From positions 1 to 40,726 of the forward strand of contig JBBQNM010000011.1 in assembly GCA_038329895.1 (NCBI GenBank): a DNA stretch of 40,726 bases, given 5' to 3'. Within the stretch, counting starts at the first letter, position 1, and every line of letters starts with the position of its first letter. A program made the position numbers and the translations under genes. Below are positions 1 to 7,506 of this stretch, piece by piece. This stretch comes from Mayfieldus sp038329895 (GTDB lineage: Bacteria > Actinomycetota > Thermoleophilia > Solirubrobacterales > 70-9). The notes beneath the pieces were generated by a model, which saw nothing but the letters and a program-made list of their open reading frames with translations, had not been told where the DNA came from and did no database searches.

Positions 1-1
1 G

Positions 2-973
2 GCGCAGAAGCTGGCGGCCAAGCAGGCCGAGCTCGACCGGGCCAAGGTCCAACTGGCAAAGGAACGGCACCACCTGCAGGTCGTGCGCGCGAGACTGCAG
101 CGAGCGCTCGGAGTCCTGCGGGGAGAGTTGGTCCGCATCTATGAGTCGGGCGATCCCGACACGCTGAGCGTGATCCTCAACTCGGCGAGTTGGTCCGACG
201 TCGTCGCCCAGAGCGATTACCTCGACGCTTACCAGAACCATTTCGACTCGATCGTGGGTCGCGTGCGTACGCTGCGCGATCAGACTCGCGCGGCGGTTGC
301 GCGACTGCGGGCCGCAAGAGACCGTCTCACCGCGGCGAGGAACGCGATTGCCGCCCAGAAGCGTGAGATCGACCGCACCCGGGCTGAGCTCGAGCTGCGT
401 CGCAATCAGCTTGTCGCCGCGCGGCGGGCGCGGCAGCGCCAGCTCGACGCTCTCGAGAGTCGCGGGCAGCAGCTGGCCGACAACCTCTCCTCGATCTCCG
501 ACCAGCTTCAGACCAGCCCGAGCGGCCCGACCTCGTCGATCCCTGCTCCGCTGGCCCCGGGCGATCAGGCGCAGGTGCTGCCGAACGGAGACGCGGCGGC
601 CCCGGCGAGCGCGCCGGCGGCGGTCAAGGCCGTGATCGCAGCCGGCAACCAGATCAACGAGACCCCGTACGTCTGGGGCGGCGGGCACGGTTCGTTCAGT
701 TCGTCCGGATATGACTGCTCGGGCGCGGTCAGCTTTGTGCTCAACGCCGGAGGCTTTCTCTCCAGCCCGCTCGACTCGACCGGCCTCGAGACCTGGGGGA
801 CACCGGGCGCCGGTCACTGGATCACCGTCTACGCGAACTCCGGCCATACCTTTGCGGTGATCGCCGGCATCAGCTGGGACACGGTCGGCGACGTCTCCGG
901 AACCGGCCCGCGCTGGCACACCACGACCGAGTCCACCTCCGGCTTAATCGCCCGCCATCCGGACGGCTACTAG
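2..973 (+). CDS. NlpC/P60 family peptidoglycan hydrolase with coiled-coil N-terminus (5' truncated)
   Basis: The reading frame is already open at base 2, so the start and any signal peptide lie before the window. The visible first 160 or so residues are rich in Arg, Ala, Gln, Leu and Glu in a heptad-like pattern, typical of the coiled-coil domain of RipA/CwlO-like secreted hydrolases. A Pro/Ala/Ser linker follows, then a C-terminal NlpC/P60-like domain with YVWGGGH, the catalytic cysteine in YDCSGAVSF, and a histidine in GHTFAVIAG. By family these are cysteine endopeptidases that cut peptide stems of peptidoglycan outside the membrane, with the coiled coil controlling activity. The next gene is an M23 peptidase, so this is a cell-wall remodelling pair. 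Family confidence is high; the exact substrate bond is unknown. Confidence 0.88.
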   Translation, partial: AQKLAAKQAELDRAKVQLAKERHHLQVVRARLQRALGVLRGELVRIYESGDPDTLSVILNSASWSDVVAQSDYLDAYQNHFDSIVGRVRTLRDQTRAAVARLRAARDRLTAARNAIAAQKREIDRTRAELELRRNQLVAARRARQRQLDALESRGQQLADNLSSISDQLQTSPSGPTSSIPAPLAPGDQAQVLPNGDAAAPASAPAAVKAVIAAGNQINETPYVWGGGHGSFSSSGYDCSGAVSFVLNAGGFLSSPLDSTGLETWGTPGAGHWITVYANSGHTFAVIAGISWDTVGDVSGTGPRWHTTTESTSGLIARHPDGY

Positions 974-1068
974 CGCACCGCGCCTCGATCCGGGTTCGGG
1001 CGGGCCCTTGCGAGCACCCGCAACCTATTGCCGTGGGTTGGGTTTGAACCGACGTCAACGACATACCT

Positions 1069-1246
1069 GCCGAGTCTCTCCGGGCACGCCCGGCGAGAGC
1101 GGGGGAACCAGCTGGACCGAGCAACGCGAGGTCCAGAACTCAGGGGCAACGGCCCCGGGGGCGAAACGAAACCGACGGGTTTCGTAGCGCGGCTCTTTCA
1201 GCGCCAGCCCGACAGCTAACCCCGCAGGCTCCGAGAAAGAGAGACG
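1069..1246 (+). ncRNA. c-di-AMP riboswitch (ydaO/yuaA type)
   Basis: The leader of the M23 peptidase gene carries the conserved blocks of the ydaO class: GAGAGCGGGGGAACCA at 1095-1110, a GGGGCAAC segment near 1143, and the highly conserved 3' block CCCGACAGCTAACCCCGCAG at 1208-1227. GTCTCTC at 1074-1080 can pair with GAGAGAC at 1239-1245 to close the structure. In actinobacteria this class commonly precedes secreted cell-wall hydrolases (Rpf, NlpC/P60, M23) and responds to c-di-AMP, which fits the gene downstream. The 3' closing strand lies next to the purine-rich ribosome-binding region and the TTG start at 1252, so ligand could act on initiation or early termination. The boundaries are approximate. 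Confidence 0.85.
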
Positions 1247-1251
1247 CTTCG

Positions 1252-2121
1252 TTGCGCCACCGCACCGCAAGGCTGAGATTCGTCATTCTGGCTGTCGGTG
1301 CCTGCGCGGGCGCCGGCGTGATGTCTTCGACGGGCTCAGCGGCGGGCCCGGCCCTGAGCGGCGGCGCCCAGATCTCCGGCGGCGGCGTCTCGGCGCCGGG
1401 CAATCCGGTGGTCCAGAGGGTGGTCTGCAAGACCGGATGCCTGAGCCGGCGCAAGGCGACCCCCGGCGCCGTGATCAAAGTGAAGGGCGAGTTCCTCGAC
1501 TACGTCCAGCAGGTGGTCTTCCGCGGCACATCAGGGCCGATGCCGGTCTCCCTGACCTACCGCAGCGCGATCCTCGTGCGGGCGATCGTGCCGCCCGGAG
1601 CGGTCAGCTCGAGGCCCTACGTGGTCGATGATCGCGGGACGCGCTCGAACCGCTCGCCGCGCAAGCTGACCATCCGGCCGGCCCCGGTGGTCACGCCGGG
1701 GGCTGGAGTGTTCCCGGTCCTTGGCCCCCACGACTACGGTGGGCCCGGCGCCCGTTTCGGCGCCCCCCGCAACGGACACACACACCAAGGGCAGGATGTG
1801 ACCGCGGCCTGCGGGACGCCACTCGTGTCGGTGATGACGGGGACCGTCCAATACGCCGGCTACCAATCTGCGGCCGGCAACTACATCGTGGTCGACAACG
1901 ATGGCACCGCCGACGACTTCGTCTACATGCATTTGGCCACGCCCGCCTACGTGAAGACCGATGGGGTGGCCGCCGCCGGTCAGCAGATCGGCGTGGTCGG
2001 GGAGACCGGCGACGCCACCGGCTGCCACCTTCACTTCGAGTACTGGCAGGGCGACTGGTACGGGGGCGGTCAGCCGATCGACCCGTTGCCCTTCCTGAAG
2101 GCCTGGGAGGGCACCGCCTAG
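1252..2121 (+). CDS. Secreted M23 (LytM-type) metallopeptidase with IPT/TIG-like domain
   Basis: This is a 289-residue predicted peptidoglycan endopeptidase. Residues 1-31 look like a signal peptide (basic start, hydrophobic stretch, Ala-rich end). Residues about 65-142 resemble an IPT/TIG-like beta-sandwich. The catalytic M23 domain spans about 155-285 and keeps the zinc motifs: HQGQD at 178-182 and HLH at 259-261. The TTG start at 1252 is chosen because it gives the complete signal peptide and lies 8 bases after a purine-rich AAAGAGAG. The long leader holds the c-di-AMP riboswitch, so expression is probably tied to cell-wall or turgor status. It ends 67 bases before the convergent histidine kinase gene. 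Confidence 0.9.
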   Translation: MRHRTARLRFVILAVGACAGAGVMSSTGSAAGPALSGGAQISGGGVSAPGNPVVQRVVCKTGCLSRRKATPGAVIKVKGEFLDYVQQVVFRGTSGPMPVSLTYRSAILVRAIVPPGAVSSRPYVVDDRGTRSNRSPRKLTIRPAPVVTPGAGVFPVLGPHDYGGPGARFGAPRNGHTHQGQDVTAACGTPLVSVMTGTVQYAGYQSAAGNYIVVDNDGTADDFVYMHLATPAYVKTDGVAAAGQQIGVVGETGDATGCHLHFEYWQGDWYGGGQPIDPLPFLKAWEGTA

Positions 2122-2188
2122 CGGTCGCCGCGGAGCCGATGCAGCATGAGAGCCAGATGAGAACTGGACGGTCGGGCGAGAGCCTCGA

Positions 2189-3523
2189 TCACAGCTCGCT
2201 GCTTGGAATCACGATCCAGACGTCGGCGCCGCCGCTGTCCTGGTTCGCCGCTCCGGCGGTGCCGCCGTGGGCCTCCGCGATCGCCTCGACGATCGCGAGC
2301 CCGAGACCGGTGCCGGTCCCGGCGCGGGCGCTGTCGGGGCGGCTGAAGCGCTCGAACGCATGCCCCAGGAACTGCGGCGGAAAGCCGTGTCCGGCGTCGG
2401 AGACGTGCAACTCGACTCTGGAGTCGTCGTGTCGAACCGAAAGCCGGATCGGTCCCTCGCCGTGGCGGAGTGCGTTGTCGATCAAGTTGCCCAATGCCTG
2501 CTCGAGCCGCGGCCGATCGGCATCGACCGCCAGGTCGTCGGCCTCCTCGACGTCGAGAGGACGGCCGCCGGCGTCGGCGCGGGCCAGGATGCGGTCACGA
2601 ACCGTCTCCAGCAGCACTCCCACCTGAACCCGCTCGAGCTGTGTCGCCAGCTGTCCCTTGTCGGAGCGCGCGAGGACGAGCAGGTCCTCGGTGAGCTGGG
2701 AGAGTCGGTCAACCTCCTCGATCGCCGAGGCGATTGCGGCGCGCAGCTCGTCTGCTGTCCCCGAATAGCGAAGCGCGACCTCGAGCTCCGCCCTGTGCAT
2801 TGCCAGAGGCGTTCGCAGCTCATGGCTTGCGTCGTCGACGAAGGAGCGCTCGCGCTCCAACGCCGTTTCCAGGCGGGCGAGCATCTGGTTCAGGGTCTCG
2901 CCGAGCCGCCGCAGCTCATCGTTGGCGATCGGAACGGGCAGGCGCTGCGTCCCGTCGACCGCCGAGATCTCCGCCGCCTGGCGGCGAATCGCTTCCACCG
3001 GCCGCAGCGAAGCCGCGACCGCGGCGTAGCCGACGATCAGCGCGAGGAGCAGTGCCGTGGGGCCGCCGAGCAGAAGAAGGGTTCGGAGGCTTCTCAGGGC
3101 GTCGTCTCGCTCATCGAGCGAGATCCCGGTGACGACGATCACTCGCCGGCCGTGAACTGTCACCGGTATCGCGTACAGTCGCGCCGTCCCGTCCACGCTT
3201 GGAATCCCGCCTCGCTCGAGGGAGACAGCGCCGATTCTGGCCTCTCGAAGGTCGGAGCTGGGCAGGGCCGAGCGGCCCCTGTGCACGGCGGTAGTGTCGA
3301 GAACCCGGCCCGACGGGGTGAGGATCTGCGCGTAGCGCTCCCGATCGGTCGCCAGAATGTCGTTGTAGCTGTCCGACTCCCTCAGAAGAGTCGTGATGTC
3401 GGTGGCTCGCGAGCCAAGGTTTTGGTCGACGGAGCTGGTCAGCTCATCCTTGTAGCGCACGTAGATCAGAAGCCCGACCACGAGCAGGACCACAGCCATC
3501 CCTGCGGCGAAGGCGAGCGTCAC
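2189..3523 (-). CDS. Two-component sensor histidine kinase (HAMP, HisKA, HATPase)
   Basis: This is a 444-residue membrane sensor kinase. Transmembrane helices lie near residues 3-23 and 147-170 with a roughly 120-residue extracytoplasmic sensor region between them. A HAMP linker follows, then the HisKA box DASHELRTPL with the phospho-acceptor His234, and a HATPase domain with N box NLIDNALRHG, DAGHGF and GTGLGLAIVEA. It follows the response regulator gene in the same transcript. The GTG at 3523 is a conservative start; the frame stays open upstream through TRLPIRLRV, which resembles the usual N-terminus of this family, so initiation at a non-standard codon overlapping the regulator stop is possible. 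The signal sensed is not evident. Confidence 0.9.
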   Translation of the reverse strand: MTLAFAAGMAVVLLVVGLLIYVRYKDELTSSVDQNLGSRATDITTLLRESDSYNDILATDRERYAQILTPSGRVLDTTAVHRGRSALPSSDLREARIGAVSLERGGIPSVDGTARLYAIPVTVHGRRVIVVTGISLDERDDALRSLRTLLLLGGPTALLLALIVGYAAVAASLRPVEAIRRQAAEISAVDGTQRLPVPIANDELRRLGETLNQMLARLETALERERSFVDDASHELRTPLAMHRAELEVALRYSGTADELRAAIASAIEEVDRLSQLTEDLLVLARSDKGQLATQLERVQVGVLLETVRDRILARADAGGRPLDVEEADDLAVDADRPRLEQALGNLIDNALRHGEGPIRLSVRHDDSRVELHVSDAGHGFPPQFLGHAFERFSRPDSARAGTGTGLGLAIVEAIAEAHGGTAGAANQDSGGADVWIVIPSSEL

Positions 3524-3546
3524 CCGCAGCCTGATCGGCAGGCGTG

Positions 3547-4227
3547 TCAGCGTCCGCCATCCTCTCGCAACCGATAACCGGCTCCGCGCACGGTCTCGAT
3601 CGACTTCACGGCAAACGGCCGGTCGATCTTCCGGCGCAGATAGCGCACGTAGGAATCGACCACGTTGGAGCGATTCTCGTACTCGTAGTCCCAGGCGTGC
3701 TCGAGAAGAGCAAACCGCGTCAGGACCTCTCCCGGGCGGCGCATGAACGTCTCCAGGATCGCGAACTCCTTCGCCGAGAGCTCGATCTCGGTGTCCTGGC
3801 GCCAGGCCCGACGGGTGGCGGGGTCAAGCCTCAGATCGCCGACCCGCAGCTCGGTCGGGCGCTCTACCGGGCCGCGGCGGACCAGCGCCCTGAGTCGCGC
3901 CAGCAGCTCGGCGTAGGAGAAGGGCTTGGTGAGATAGTCGTCGGCGCCGCCGTCGAGGCCGGTGACTCGATCGCGCACCGCGTCGCGCGCGGTCAGGATC
4001 AGGATCGGCGCCCAGACTCCGGCCCCGCGCAGGCGGCGGCAGACCTCGAAGCCGTCGATGCCGGGCAGCATCACGTCGAGGATGATCGCGTCGTACTCCG
4101 TCGCCTGGGCCCTGGAGAGCGCGTCTTCGCCCGTCGTCTCGACGTCCGCCGCCATTCCCTCCTTGCGGAGGCCGCGGCGAATCAGGGTCGCCAGCTTCAG
4201 ATGGTCCTCGACGATCAGAACACGCAC
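3547..4227 (-). CDS. OmpR/PhoB-family response regulator
   Basis: This 226-residue regulator partners the kinase downstream. The receiver domain starts at MRVLIVEDH, with phospho-acceptor Asp51 in ILDVMLPG, the conserved Thr/Ser region ILTAR, and Lys101 in TKPF. The C-terminal winged helix is of the Trans_reg_C type (LSAKEFAILE, VVDSYVRYLRRKI), so it binds DNA when phosphorylated. The frame is open further upstream, but the GTG at 4225-4227 is preferred because the receiver domain begins exactly there and GGGAG sits at good spacing upstream. Targets cannot be read from the sequence; the PepSY gene just upstream on the same strand is a possible co-regulated neighbour. Confidence 0.92.
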   Translation of the reverse strand: MRVLIVEDHLKLATLIRRGLRKEGMAADVETTGEDALSRAQATEYDAIILDVMLPGIDGFEVCRRLRGAGVWAPILILTARDAVRDRVTGLDGGADDYLTKPFSYAELLARLRALVRRGPVERPTELRVGDLRLDPATRRAWRQDTEIELSAKEFAILETFMRRPGEVLTRFALLEHAWDYEYENRSNVVDSYVRYLRRKIDRPFAVKSIETVRGAGYRLREDGGR

Positions 4228-4342
4228 AGTTCGCTCCCAGCCTTCAAGGCAGCTTCGAGGGGCAAGATGAAGAGAACATGAAAACCCGCTTCCGTGCGTC
4301 AGTCCGGGTTGCTCGCAGCTGCGCGGCTGGCACAGAAACAGC

Positions 4343-4380
4343 ACTGGACACCCCGGCCGGGATGGCTCGGGGTGTCCAGT
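4343..4380 (-). terminator. Stem-loop downstream of the PepSY gene
   Basis: ACTGGACACCCCG (4343-4355) is perfectly complementary to CGGGGTGTCCAGT (4368-4380), giving a 13-bp stem with a 12-base loop. It lies about 46 bases after the stop of the minus-strand PepSY gene and before the response regulator start. On the minus strand it is followed by GCTGTTTCTG, only a modest T run, so it is a probable but not textbook rho-independent terminator. A second small hairpin (4383-4398, GCCCCC/GGGGGC) sits directly before it. Confidence 0.65.
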
Positions 4381-4425
4381 CGGCCCCCAACCGGGGGCAG
4401 GGCCTGCGGCCTTGGGTCAGACGGG

Positions 4426-4761
4426 TTAGTCGTCTGACGGCGTCGCAAGGACCTTGCCGGTGGTCGCGTCCACCTTGACGTCCTTGCTTCCAACGTCGAC
4501 GTTGAACACCAGCCGACCCGAGTAGTGCTCGAGATCGACCTCGTTCAGGTTGCCCGACGCTGCCGACTGGGCGGCGTCGATTGCCTGCTGCTCCGTGATC
4601 TTGGCCTCGGGCAGCAGCTGCACGCCGTCATCCATCCGCGAGGTCGCCCCCTCGGGGCTGGATGAGTCGTTCGAGCTTGTGCCGGCAACCGTGGCGACGC
4701 CGGTCACACCGGCCGCGGCCAGGGCGGCTGCCCCAAGCGCACTCACTACCTTTGCTCGCAT
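4426..4761 (-). CDS. Secreted PepSY-domain protein
   Basis: This 111-residue protein has an N-terminal signal sequence (MRAKVVSALGAAALAAAGV), a Ser/Asn-rich spacer, then a single PepSY-like domain from about residue 52. ITEQQAIDAAQ leads into a strand region, and the domain ends with VDATTGKVLATPSDD, the usual PepSY pattern of DxxTGKVL. PepSY domains occur in secreted protease inhibitors and small envelope proteins; no enzymatic residues are seen. It lies upstream of the two-component pair on the same strand but is separated from it by a stem-loop, so it is probably a separate transcript. A perfect 12-bp palindrome (GCTGTGCACAGC, 4788-4799) lies 27 bases upstream of its start. Confidence 0.8.
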   Translation of the reverse strand: MRAKVVSALGAAALAAAGVTGVATVAGTSSNDSSSPEGATSRMDDGVQLLPEAKITEQQAIDAAQSAASGNLNEVDLEHYSGRLVFNVDVGSKDVKVDATTGKVLATPSDD

Positions 4762-4863
4762 CTGCGTTCCTCCGTTCTCGGTTCAGTGCTGTGCACAGCT
4801 GGGTTGGTGCACCGCAGCGGCCAAGGCTAGGCAGGGCGGATGAGATGGCGGTGAAGAAAAGTG

Positions 4864-4902
4864 GAGGGGCGGCGGGCCACCCGGCGCAGCCCGCCGCCCC
4901 TC
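4864..4902 (-). terminator. Rho-independent terminator after cysA
   Basis: GAGGGGCGGCGGG (4864-4876) pairs perfectly with CCCGCCGCCCCTC (4890-4902): 13 bp, almost all G-C, with a 13-base loop. It starts 21 bases after the cysA stop. Read on the minus strand the stem is followed by CACTTTTCTTC, a T-rich tail. It should end the sulfate-transport transcript. Confidence 0.85.
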
Positions 4903-4923
4903 AGTGAGCCGCTAGGGCTCTCT

Positions 4924-5888
4924 TCAAGCGGCTTGCGTGCCGCTGAAGACCTTGGTCCGCTCTGGTCGCACGTAGACGATCTGGTTCTCGCGCAGCTCCA
5001 GCTGCTCAGCTTCCTCGCGGGTGAGCTGTGCCCAGATCTCGCCGCCGTCGGCGAGCGCCAGCTCGACACGGACCTCGAAGCCGAGGCCGACGATTCTCTC
5101 GACCATCGCCTCCTCGGTCTCGCCGTTGGGATGCATGAGCACGTCGATGTCATGCGGGCGGACCAGGTGGTCGCCGAGCCGGTTGACCTCGCCGACGAAG
5201 CTCATCACGAACTCGTTGGCCGGCTTCTCGTACAGCTCCGATGCCGAGCCCGTCTGCTCGATGCGACCATCGTTCATCACCACCAGCTGCTTGGCGATGT
5301 CCATCGCCTCCTCCTGGTCGTGGGTGACGAAGATCGTCGTCACGTGAACCTCGTCGTGGAGGCGTCGCAGCCATTGGCGCAGACCCTTGCGGACCTTGGC
5401 GTCCAGCGCCCCGAACGGCTCGTCGAGCAGCAGCACCTTTGGCTCGACCGCGAGCGCCCGGGCTAGGGCCATGCGCGCTGGCCGCCGGAGAGTTGCGACG
5501 GATAGCGGTTCGCGAGGCCGTCGAGCTGCACCAGGTTCAGCAGCTCGTGGACCCGCTCGCGCGTTTTCGCCTTCTGCCAGCGGCGGATCTTCAGCCCGAA
5601 GGCGACGTTCTCGTACACGGTCATGTGCTTGAAAGCGGCGTAATGCTGGAAGACAAAGCCGACTCCGCGCTTCTGGGCGGGCTTCTCGGTCGCGTTCTCG
5701 CCGCTGATCAGCACCGTGCCGGCGTCGGGCTCCTCCAGCCCGGCGATGATCCGCAGCAGCGTCGACTTGCCGCTGCCGCTCGGTCCCAAGATCGCGGTGA
5801 GCGAGCCGTCGGGGACTGTCAGCGAAACGTCGTCGAGCGCCTGAAAATCGCCGAAGCGCTTCGATGCTCCTTCGATCACGATGCTCAT
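4924..5888 (-). pseudogene. cysA: Sulfate/thiosulfate ABC transporter ATPase CysA, frameshifted in the signature motif
   Basis: The N-terminal part (5888 to 5463) has Walker A GPSGSGKST, the Q-loop FVFQHYAAF and the signature LSGGQR, then runs into a stop after AWP. The C-terminal part (5472 to 4924) begins MALARALAVEP and holds Walker B VLLLDEP, D-loop GALD, H-loop VTHD and a C-terminal TOBE-like domain. Family proteins read LSGGQRQRMALARAL here, so four of the six bases coding the second QR are missing, most simply by slippage within a CAGCGCCAGCGC repeat. Restoring 4 bases gives a normal protein of about 322 residues. ATG of the second part (5472-5470) overlaps the stop of the first (5465-5463), so reinitiation could give two half-proteins, but a split in the signature helix is unlikely to work. 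It may also be a sequencing error. cysW upstream overlaps its start by 4 bases. Confidence 0.85.
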
Positions 5889-6694
5889 CGGGCTCCCTCC
5901 TTGGGCTTGAATCGATTCATCGCGAACAGCGCGGTCAAGGCCAGAAGAGCCAGCACGAGCGCTGTCGTGTAGGCGGCCGTGAAGTCGAACTTCTCGTAAA
6001 ACGGGGGAACCAGGAGCGGCAGTGTCTGGGTGCCGCCGAGTATGGATCCCGAGACGATCGTCACCGCCCCGAACTCGCCCAGCACCCGTGCGGTGCTGAT
6101 CACGACGCCGTAGCCGACCCCCCAGCGAATCGACGGCAGGGTTATGCGCCAGAAGGTCTGCCAGGAGCTGGCCCCGAGCGTCGAGGCGGCCTCCTCCTGC
6201 TCAGTTCCGACCTCGCGCAGGACCGGCATCACCTCGCGCACCACGAACGGCAGCGAGACGAATATGCAGGCCAGGACAATGCCCGGGGTCGAGAAGATCA
6301 CCTGGATTCCGTGCCTGTCGAGCCAGTCGCCGAACCATCCGATCTGGCTGTAGACGAGGAACAGCGAGAGGCCGATCACGATCGGCGAGAGCACGAAGGG
6401 CAGGTCGATCACCGCGTTGAGCAGTGCCTTGCCGCGGAACTCCTGGCGCACGAGGATGAGCGCGCCTGCGACACCGAAGATCGTGTTCAGCGGCACCGCG
6501 ATCGCGACCGTGAGCAGGCTCACGTAGAGCGCGTGGAGGAAGTTGTGGGTGGTGATCGTGTCGATCACCGGGCCGAGGCCGTGCTCAAACGTTCGATAGA
6601 AGATCAACCCCACCGGGGCCAGCACCAGGAATCCGAGATAGAGGAGCACGATTCCCCTCAGGGTGAAGCGGCTGGCAGTCCCGCTAGCGATCAT
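5885..6694 (-). CDS. cysW: Sulfate ABC transporter permease CysW
   Basis: This 269-residue inner-membrane permease has about six hydrophobic helices and the binding-protein-dependent transport signature EEAASTLGASSWQTFWRITLP (the EAA loop that contacts the ATPase). Motifs such as NTIFGVAGALILVRQEF, VIDLPFVLSPIVIGL and GEFGAVTIVSG are typical of CysW. It overlaps cysT by 11 bases upstream and cysA by 4 bases downstream, indicating translational coupling. With CysT it should form the heterodimeric channel importing sulfate or thiosulfate. Molybdate permease (ModB) is the main alternative, but the paired permeases and the Sbp-type binding protein favour sulfate. Confidence 0.9.
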   Translation of the reverse strand: MIASGTASRFTLRGIVLLYLGFLVLAPVGLIFYRTFEHGLGPVIDTITTHNFLHALYVSLLTVAIAVPLNTIFGVAGALILVRQEFRGKALLNAVIDLPFVLSPIVIGLSLFLVYSQIGWFGDWLDRHGIQVIFSTPGIVLACIFVSLPFVVREVMPVLREVGTEQEEAASTLGASSWQTFWRITLPSIRWGVGYGVVISTARVLGEFGAVTIVSGSILGGTQTLPLLVPPFYEKFDFTAAYTTALVLALLALTALFAMNRFKPKEGAR

Positions 6695-7430
6695 GCTTCG
6701 ACCCCCAGCGCTGGACCATGGTCAGGCAAGTGAGCATCACCAGCGAGGCGGCCAGCAGGACAACCGAGATCGCCGAAGCCCCGGCGTAGTTGCCGTTCTC
6801 GACCTGGGTGCGGATGAAGACCGACGCGACCTGCGTGTTGAGGGCGCCGGCGATCAGCACCAGGGAGCCGTACTCGCCGAGCGCCCGGGCGAAGGCGAGC
6901 GCCACTCCGGAAAGCAGACCGGGAAGGAGGCTGGGGAAGATGATGCGGCGAAAGATCGTCGGACCGCTGGCGCCGAGCGAGGCGGCGGCCTCCTCGACCT
7001 CGCGGTCGAGCTCGAGCAACACCGGCTGCACGGCGCGGACGACGAACGGAAGCGTCACAAAGCAGAGCGCCAGCACGACCGCCGGCTTGGTGAAGGCGAG
7101 GTGGATCCCGATCGGGCTGGTGTTGCCGTAGAGCGCAATCAGGACGAGGCTGGCGACGATCGTTGGCAGCGCGAACGGCAGGTCGATCACGGCATTCACC
7201 ATTGACTTGCCGCGGAAGTCGTCGCGGACCAGCACCCAAGCGATCAGGGTTCCCATGACGGCGTTGATCGCGACCACGATCAGCGAGCAGATGACGGTCA
7301 GCTTCAGCGCCGCGACTGCTGGCGGACTCGTGACCTGGTCCCAGAAATTGCCCATGCCCCCGCTGGTCGACTTGGCGACCACGGCGGAAATCGGCAGCAG
7401 CACCATCGCGCTCAGATAGAGCGTGACCAA
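6684..7430 (-). CDS. cysT: Sulfate ABC transporter permease CysT (CysU)
   Basis: This is the first permease of the sulfate importer, with hydrophobic helices throughout and the EAA loop EEAAASLGASGPTIFRRIIFP. VIDLPFALPTIVASL and LGEYGSLVLIAGAL match the CysT/CysU family. The start is uncertain: the TTG at 7430 gives GLVTLYLSAMV, the usual beginning of the first helix; an in-frame ATG lies at 7406, and the frame is open back to ATG 7568 inside sbp, with an atypical Arg-rich extension. The 3' arm of the large sbp-cysT hairpin lies only about 20 bases upstream of the TTG, which may limit initiation and keep permease levels below binding-protein levels. It overlaps cysW by 11 bases. Confidence 0.87.
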   Translation of the reverse strand: MVTLYLSAMVLLPISAVVAKSTSGGMGNFWDQVTSPPAVAALKLTVICSLIVVAINAVMGTLIAWVLVRDDFRGKSMVNAVIDLPFALPTIVASLVLIALYGNTSPIGIHLAFTKPAVVLALCFVTLPFVVRAVQPVLLELDREVEEAAASLGASGPTIFRRIIFPSLLPGLLSGVALAFARALGEYGSLVLIAGALNTQVASVFIRTQVENGNYAGASAISVVLLAASLVMLTCLTMVQRWGSKHDR

Positions 7431-7450
7431 GCCCCGCCCGAGGGCGACAT

Positions 7451-7484
7451 CCGCCCCGGGCAGGCTGATGCCTGCCCGGGGCGG
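7451..7484 (-). promoter_or_regulatory. Perfect intercistronic hairpin between sbp and cysT
   Basis: CCGCCCCGGGCAGGC (7451-7465) and GCCTGCCCGGGGCGG (7470-7484) form a perfect 15-bp GC stem closed by a 4-base loop. It begins 22 bases after the sbp stop codon. On the minus strand no T run follows, so it is more likely a processing/stability hairpin or partial terminator than a full terminator. In many binding-protein-dependent operons such hairpins protect the upstream mRNA and raise binding protein over permease. Confidence 0.8.
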
Positions 7485-7506
7485 TCGCGCAGTTGCGGTG
7501 TGGGCC

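Noticed and set aside
4788..4799. GCTGTGCACAGC palindrome as a member of the TTGTGC operator family
   Set aside because: The core GTGCAC is similar, but arms and spacing differ (no TTGTGC-N4-GCACAA), so it is not counted as the same site.
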